DNA of 9,510 bases from Nitrososphaerota archaeon (GTDB taxonomy: Archaea; Thermoproteota; Nitrososphaeria; Nitrososphaerales; JACQRY01). The notes under the pieces were generated by a model, which had not been told where the DNA came from, searched no databases, and saw only the letters and a list, made by a program, of their open reading frames with translations. Below, one piece after another: positions 6,772-9,510 of this stretch; position 1 is the stretch's first letter, and each line of letters opens with the position of its first letter. The position numbers and the translations under genes were made by a program. The stretch spans positions 1 through 9,510 of the forward strand of contig JACQRY010000161.1 in assembly GCA_016206275.1 (NCBI GenBank), in the 5' to 3' direction.

Positions 6772-6780
6772 TTTTTAATC
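6772..6780 (-). promoter_or_regulatory. TATA box for the 77-aa gene
   Basis: On the minus strand GGATTAAAAA gives an A/T-rich box centred about 28 nt before the ATG at 6748. That is the distance expected for leaderless initiation, and it favours this ATG over the GTG at 6769, which lies only a few bases from the box. Confidence 0.45.
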
Positions 6781-6791
6781 CTTAGCTATTA

Positions 6792-6920
6792 CTGCAGTTA
6801 CAAGAGCTTCATCAATACTCTGACACCGACGCTTCATTTAGAATCTACAGCCTGCCGATGGCAGATGAATGGGACGCTGAGGACTCGCCGGACGCTACTT
6901 ATCCGGAGGTTCTAGAATAG
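6792..6920 (+). pseudogene. Coding-like open frame without a standard start
   Basis: After an in-frame stop at 6783-6785, the plus frame stays open to the TAG at 6918 and reads like protein. It has a hydrophobic/Gln start, then SDTDASFRIYSLP and an acidic MADEWDAEDSPD tail. The only ATG (6858) would give 20 residues; earlier starts would have to be CTG (6792). No ribosome site is seen. It could be the degraded 3' end of a gene, a real gene with an unusual start, or chance. A 20-codon minus-strand frame (6775-6837) overlaps it, and at most one of the two is real. Confidence 0.25.
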
Positions 6921-6941
6921 GGATTCTCGGTACTAGTCTTT

Positions 6942-7082
6942 CTACAGTTCCTGCCTTGTGAGTTGATGGTCTTTGTTGCTATTTATGTGCGCAACCGCAC
7001 TCGAAACCTGAAGGGTTTCATAGCCGCATGTACATCTATACTTCCAGCCGCTGACGCCACCGGAGCCACCCTTCTTGCTCAT
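6942..7082 (-). CDS. Cys2-His2 zinc-finger-like miniprotein (46 aa)
   Basis: A complete small gene of 47 codons including the stop. Residues 1-12 are a flexible Gly/Ser/Lys tail, followed by WKYRCTCGYETL (13-24), an amphipathic segment, AHINSNKDH (31-39) and a short polar end. Cys17 and Cys19 with His32 and His39 give C-x-C-x12-H-x6-H, a plausible single zinc site. The YxCxCG knuckle resembles small archaeal zinc-finger proteins, which often bind nucleic acid or proteins. Start support is good: GGGAG lies 8 nt before the ATG, and a TATA box ACATATAAG lies about 43 nt before it, giving a leader of roughly 17 nt. It lies 203 nt downstream of the M50 protease gene on the same strand but has its own promoter. 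The specific function is unknown. Confidence 0.7.
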   Translation of the reverse strand: MSKKGGSGGVSGWKYRCTCGYETLQVSSAVAHINSNKDHQLTRQEL

Positions 7083-7090
7083 TACGTAAT

Positions 7091-7095
7091 CTCCC
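7091..7095 (-). promoter_or_regulatory. Ribosome binding site of the zinc-finger-like gene
   Basis: GGGAG on the minus strand, 8 nt before the ATG at 7082, is a good Shine-Dalgarno position and supports that start codon. Confidence 0.55.
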
Positions 7096-7120
7096 AACTA
7101 AAGACTCGGATTTGCAGAGA

Positions 7121-7129
7121 CTTATATGT
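7121..7129 (-). promoter_or_regulatory. TATA box of the zinc-finger-like gene
   Basis: ACATATAAG on the minus strand, preceded by A-rich sequence, is centred about 43 nt before the ATG at 7082. Initiation would be expected near 7099, leaving a short leader that contains the GGGAG ribosome site. Confidence 0.5.
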
Positions 7130-7285
7130 TTTTCCGAGTGCTTTACACGATTTTTCCAAACCACAGCCCCTGACCCACCTCCCCAAATCAAGAGGGTGCG
7201 ACCCATAGATCCATACGGAGACAGTATGCATGCCGCTGAAAATACGTTTTCCTGATAAAGCTCCGGTGATATCCGCATAAAGACC

Positions 7286-8395
7286 TCAACGACCCGTCTT
7301 TACCTCAACAAACCGCATGACGTCACTCCGCGTAACTATGCCCACAAGTTTTCCACCATCAAGGACAAACACCCTGCCCAACTGGTTCTTCGACATCAAA
7401 CGGAACGCCTCTATTGCCGAGCTCTCCGGCCCTATGGTAACAAGTTTCTCCCTCGGCGTCATGATTTCCTTAACCTTAACCATACCCCAAGAGCCTCGAG
7501 GGACCTTCTTCAGATCCCCAATTGTAACGCAGCCTACCAGATCATCTCCAGACATCGCCGGAAACCCATTGTGTTTCAGGCGCAGAAACTCCGCTGTCAG
7601 CTCCTCTGCAGTATTGTCGGGACTCACTGCGTCAACCCTGGGCGTCATCAACGCGCTCACCGTCAATCCTTCAAGGGCTTCACCAAAAACGGTCTCACCC
7701 AGCCCAGCCCTCGCCCCACCAAGAAGGAACCAGCCGATTATCAAAAGCCAGAAACCACTAATAAAATTGGAAGTAAAGACGATGAATATTCCGGTGAACA
7801 TCAGCAGATATCCGAACCCCACACCTACCTTTGACGCAGTCCTAGTGGCGGCCAGCCTGTCCTCACTCCTCATCCAAAGGACGGCCCGAAATATTCTTCC
7901 TCCATCCAAAGGAAACGCCGGAATAAGGTTGAAGGCAGCCACCACAGCGTTAACCAAACTGGCATACCCCAAAGGCGCCCGAATAATAGGGGGCGCATCA
8001 AGCAGTATCGACATCTGCCAAGCCAAAGCCGCAACAATCGCCAATACAATGCTTGTCAAAGGTCCGGCAGCAGCCATCTTTAGTTCAAGGGCAGGTCGCG
8101 GAGGCTCCTCCTTCATCTCAGCTACCCCGCCAAAAATGAAGAGGGTAATGTGTTCAATCTTTAATTGACTCGCCTTGGCCACCAGCGAATGAGCCAACTC
8201 GTGTAGAAGTATAGAAGCGAAGAGGAGAAGCGACGACAACACCCCTATCATCAAATAGGTGATCTGACCTAACCCAGGATACTCCATAGGCATCAAACCA
8301 TATCCCACGCTCCAGGTTATCAGCAGGAAAATGATGAACCAGGTATAATGAACCCTGATCTTGATATCAGCAATTCTTCCAATAACCAGTGCCAA
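7286..8395 (-). CDS. Site-2-type M50 membrane metalloprotease with CBS pair
   Basis: An intramembrane zinc protease of 369 residues. The N-terminal part (1-235) is a membrane domain of about six helices with the zinc-binding HELAH at 65-69 (His65, Glu66, His69), GPLTS at 111-115 and NLIPAFPLDGGR at 156-167, whose Asp164 is the third ligand. Two CBS domains follow, at about 246-297 (LTVSALMTPR ... GCVTIGDL) and 309-366 (KEIMTPREKLVTI ... GIVTRSDV). This is the SpoIVFB-like subgroup with C-terminal CBS, in which nucleotide binding may gate cleavage of membrane-bound substrates, often anti-sigma or regulatory factors. The substrate here is unknown. The start is TTG: a stop codon lies immediately upstream in frame and no ATG occurs before the first helices. 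A GAGGAAG ribosome site lies 5 nt upstream. All catalytic residues are present. Confidence 0.93.
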   Translation of the reverse strand: MALVIGRIADIKIRVHYTWFIIFLLITWSVGYGLMPMEYPGLGQITYLMIGVLSSLLLFASILLHELAHSLVAKASQLKIEHITLFIFGGVAEMKEEPPRPALELKMAAAGPLTSIVLAIVAALAWQMSILLDAPPIIRAPLGYASLVNAVVAAFNLIPAFPLDGGRIFRAVLWMRSEDRLAATRTASKVGVGFGYLLMFTGIFIVFTSNFISGFWLLIIGWFLLGGARAGLGETVFGEALEGLTVSALMTPRVDAVSPDNTAEELTAEFLRLKHNGFPAMSGDDLVGCVTIGDLKKVPRGSWGMVKVKEIMTPREKLVTIGPESSAIEAFRLMSKNQLGRVFVLDGGKLVGIVTRSDVMRFVEVKTGR

Positions 8396-8400
8396 CTATT

Positions 8401-8406
8401 CTTCCT
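8401..8406 (-). promoter_or_regulatory. Ribosome binding site of the M50 protease gene
   Basis: GAGGAAG on the minus strand lies 5 nt before the TTG at 8395. It decides the start, since no ATG is available and the preceding codon is a stop. Confidence 0.55.
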
Positions 8407-8430
8407 CATGAATCAACAAACAAGGAGTTT

Positions 8431-8438
8431 CTTATAGA
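8431..8438 (-). promoter_or_regulatory. TATA box of the M50 protease gene
   Basis: On the minus strand TCTATAAG is centred about 39 nt before the TTG start, which leaves room for a leader of about 13 nt carrying the ribosome site. A second box, GTTATAAC at 8449-8456, is an alternative. Confidence 0.45.
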
Positions 8439-8507
8439 TATGGCCGCGTTATAACCGACTCAAAGAACCGAATTTAGATTTCCTCGAGATCATAACGATT
8501 AACTATC

Positions 8508-8515
8508 ATACTTAA
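8508..8515 (+). promoter_or_regulatory. Candidate TATA box for alpha/beta hydrolase gene
   Basis: ATACTTAA is centred about 32 nt before the ATG at 8544 and 23 nt before the ATG at 8535. An alternative A/T-rich box at about 8498-8506 would suit 8535. No Shine-Dalgarno motif precedes either ATG. Confidence 0.35.
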
Positions 8516-8534
8516 CCAGAGCTTGCTTCCCTTG

Positions 8535-9314
8535 ATGGGTAAGATGGCTGATGCAACAAATCTCGCGCATCGGGTTGTCGGCGATGGCCCGCCGATTGTC
8601 CTGATGCACGGCTTTCCCCTGAGTCGCCACATGTGGCTGCCTCAAATCGAATATCTGCAAAAGAAGTTCCGGGTCGTAGCATTAGATCTTCTAGGCCATG
8701 GCGACTCGAAGGCCCCCGAAACGCCATACTCTATGGATCTTTTCGCTGAAGACATCGTCGACCTAATCAAGACTCTCAACTTTTCCCCGGCTATATTTGT
8801 CGGTCATTCAATGGGTGGCTACGTGCTCTTCAGGATATATGAAAAATACCCAGATGTGGTGAAAGCTCTTGTTTTCATGAACACACGGGCCGAACCAGAT
8901 AGCCCGGAGGCGAAGGCGAAAAGGTTCGACACCATAAATCGTATAAAAAGGGAGGGACCAACCCCGTTCCTAACGGACTTTGCAAAACTATTGCTGTCAG
9001 AATCAACCGTCAAAGAGCACCCGGAGCTAACCGAACAGTTGCTAAGTATCATGTTAAAGACGCCGCAGCATACCTTAACAAATACTCTGGCAGCCATGGC
9101 GGAGAGGCCAGACAGCGTTCCCCTACTAAGCAGAATCGTCGTTCCCACACTGATAATAACGGGCGCCGAAGACAAGATAATTCCTTTAGAAGCTGCAAAG
9201 ACCCTGAACAACGGAATACGCGGCTCTAGGCTAGCAGTAATATCTCAAACCGGCCATATGCCAAACATCGAACGCCCCGACACCTTCAACGAGGAATTAA
9301 CCAAATTCCTCTAA
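8535..9314 (+). CDS. Alpha/beta-fold hydrolase
   Basis: A soluble 259-residue serine hydrolase of the alpha/beta superfamily. Seen, numbered from the ATG at 8535: the oxyanion-hole motif HGFP at 25-28; the nucleophile elbow GHSMGG with Ser92; the Asp of the triad in TGAEDKIIP (Asp213); and the His in QTGHMPNIERP (His241). A helical cap of about 85 residues lies between the core strands (about 120-200). The order and spacing match esterases, lactonases, C-C bond hydrolases and haloperoxidase-like enzymes, which cannot be told apart here. There is no signal peptide, so it is cytosolic. The start is uncertain: TTG at 8523 or 8532, ATG at 8535 or ATG at 8544 all fit the frame, and the catalytic fold begins after all of them. 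It is divergent from the M50 protease gene across about 140 bp. Confidence 0.9.
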   Translation: MGKMADATNLAHRVVGDGPPIVLMHGFPLSRHMWLPQIEYLQKKFRVVALDLLGHGDSKAPETPYSMDLFAEDIVDLIKTLNFSPAIFVGHSMGGYVLFRIYEKYPDVVKALVFMNTRAEPDSPEAKAKRFDTINRIKREGPTPFLTDFAKLLLSESTVKEHPELTEQLLSIMLKTPQHTLTNTLAAMAERPDSVPLLSRIVVPTLIITGAEDKIIPLEAAKTLNNGIRGSRLAVISQTGHMPNIERPDTFNEELTKFL

Positions 9315-9404
9315 CTCTGTAAAACCCTATTTTCCTTGGTTAAGAACCCTTGTGACAGAACGTCGCAACAATTTCCAGACTACGAAGGGTAACTATCCAT
9401 TGGT

Positions 9405-9509
9405 TTAGATAAGCCAAATCCTAAAGAATGAAAACAACGTGTTCGCGAAGAAGGCGACCACCAATGAGCTTATGGTGCTCCCCACAAGGACAACTCCCAT
9501 CACTCTGTA
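9405..9509 (-). CDS. Membrane protein C-terminus, truncated by window edge
   Basis: The last 34 codons plus stop of a gene that enters from beyond the right edge. The visible part is one hydrophobic segment (GVVLVGSTISSLVVAFF) followed by NTLFSFFRIWLI, typical of the last transmembrane helix and short tail of an integral membrane protein. The competing plus-strand frame here is Arg/Pro/Cys-rich and looks like its shadow. The family cannot be named from so little. It converges on the hydrolase gene with about 90 bp between. Confidence 0.5.
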   Translation of the reverse strand, partial: YRVMGVVLVGSTISSLVVAFFANTLFSFFRIWLI

Positions 9510-9510
9510 G

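Noticed and set aside
6351..6785. 144-codon plus frame from within the transporter gene
   Set aside because: It begins out of frame inside a well-supported gene, then runs antisense to the 77-residue gene. Its composition is Ser/Pro-rich.
7194..7204. GGGTGCGACCC short hairpin
   Set aside because: The four-base stem with a three-base loop is too small, and no tRNA arms or T-tract accompany it.
6963..7208. 81-codon plus-strand frame
   Set aside because: It is antisense to the zinc-finger-like gene and its promoter, with no promoter or ribosome site of its own.
7036..7278. 80-codon minus frame starting 7 nt after the M50 stop
   Set aside because: Its product is Trp/Gly-rich and unlike a protein. 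It runs over the promoter and the start of the better-supported zinc-finger-like gene and has no ribosome site.
7317..8168. 283-codon plus-strand open frame
   Set aside because: It is exactly antisense to the M50 protease gene, whose catalytic motifs are intact. Its composition is Ser/Thr/Pro/Ala-rich, typical of a shadow.

Overview
The window (about 9.5 kb, GC near 48%) looks like an ordinary archaeal chromosome segment, plausibly from the TACK side (Thaumarchaeota/Bathyarchaeia-like). Three things suggest this. A/T-rich TATA-like boxes sit about 28-33 nt before several start codons, with no Shine-Dalgarno motif between, as expected for leaderless or short-leader archaeal transcripts. TTG start codons occur. 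The gene content also fits: a thioredoxin-reductase-like ferredoxin-NADP reductase, stand-alone CBS-pair proteins, a DUF5752-like protein and a one-finger Cys/His miniprotein. The lineage is an inference, because there is no rRNA or other marker gene here.

Layout. 1-349 is the 3' end of a CBS-pair protein (+). 508-1494 (-) is a ferredoxin-NADP reductase of the YumC type. It is divergent from 1615-2058 (+), a complete CBS-pair protein. 2276-2620 (-) is a DUF5752-like protein and 2682-4037 (-) a 12-helix MFS transporter. The MFS gene is divergent from 4149-4898 (+), a sugar-phosphate nucleotidyltransferase, which is followed by 5029-6441 (+), an ArsB/NhaD-type ion transporter. 6515-7082 holds small genes on the minus strand: an unrecognised 77-residue protein with a leaderless-looking start, and a 46-residue Cys2-His2 miniprotein. 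7286-8395 (-) is a site-2-type M50 membrane metalloprotease with C-terminal CBS domains. It is divergent from 8535-9314 (+), an alpha/beta hydrolase. 9405-9509 (-) is the C-terminus of a membrane protein that continues beyond the window.

How the genes relate. Most are single-gene transcription units, often divergent pairs sharing 110-140 bp promoter regions, so this is not one operon. CBS pairs recur three times (two stand-alone proteins around the reductase, one fused to the M50 protease), suggesting adenine-nucleotide sensing as a repeated theme. The transporters, nucleotidyltransferase and hydrolase are housekeeping or accessory metabolism with unresolved substrates. I see no CRISPR array, insertion sequence, tRNA or rRNA gene, phage gene or defence system. 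The most interesting content is the cluster of very small genes at 6.5-7.1 kb and the start-site pattern: short-leader genes lack a Shine-Dalgarno motif, while genes with longer leaders have one.
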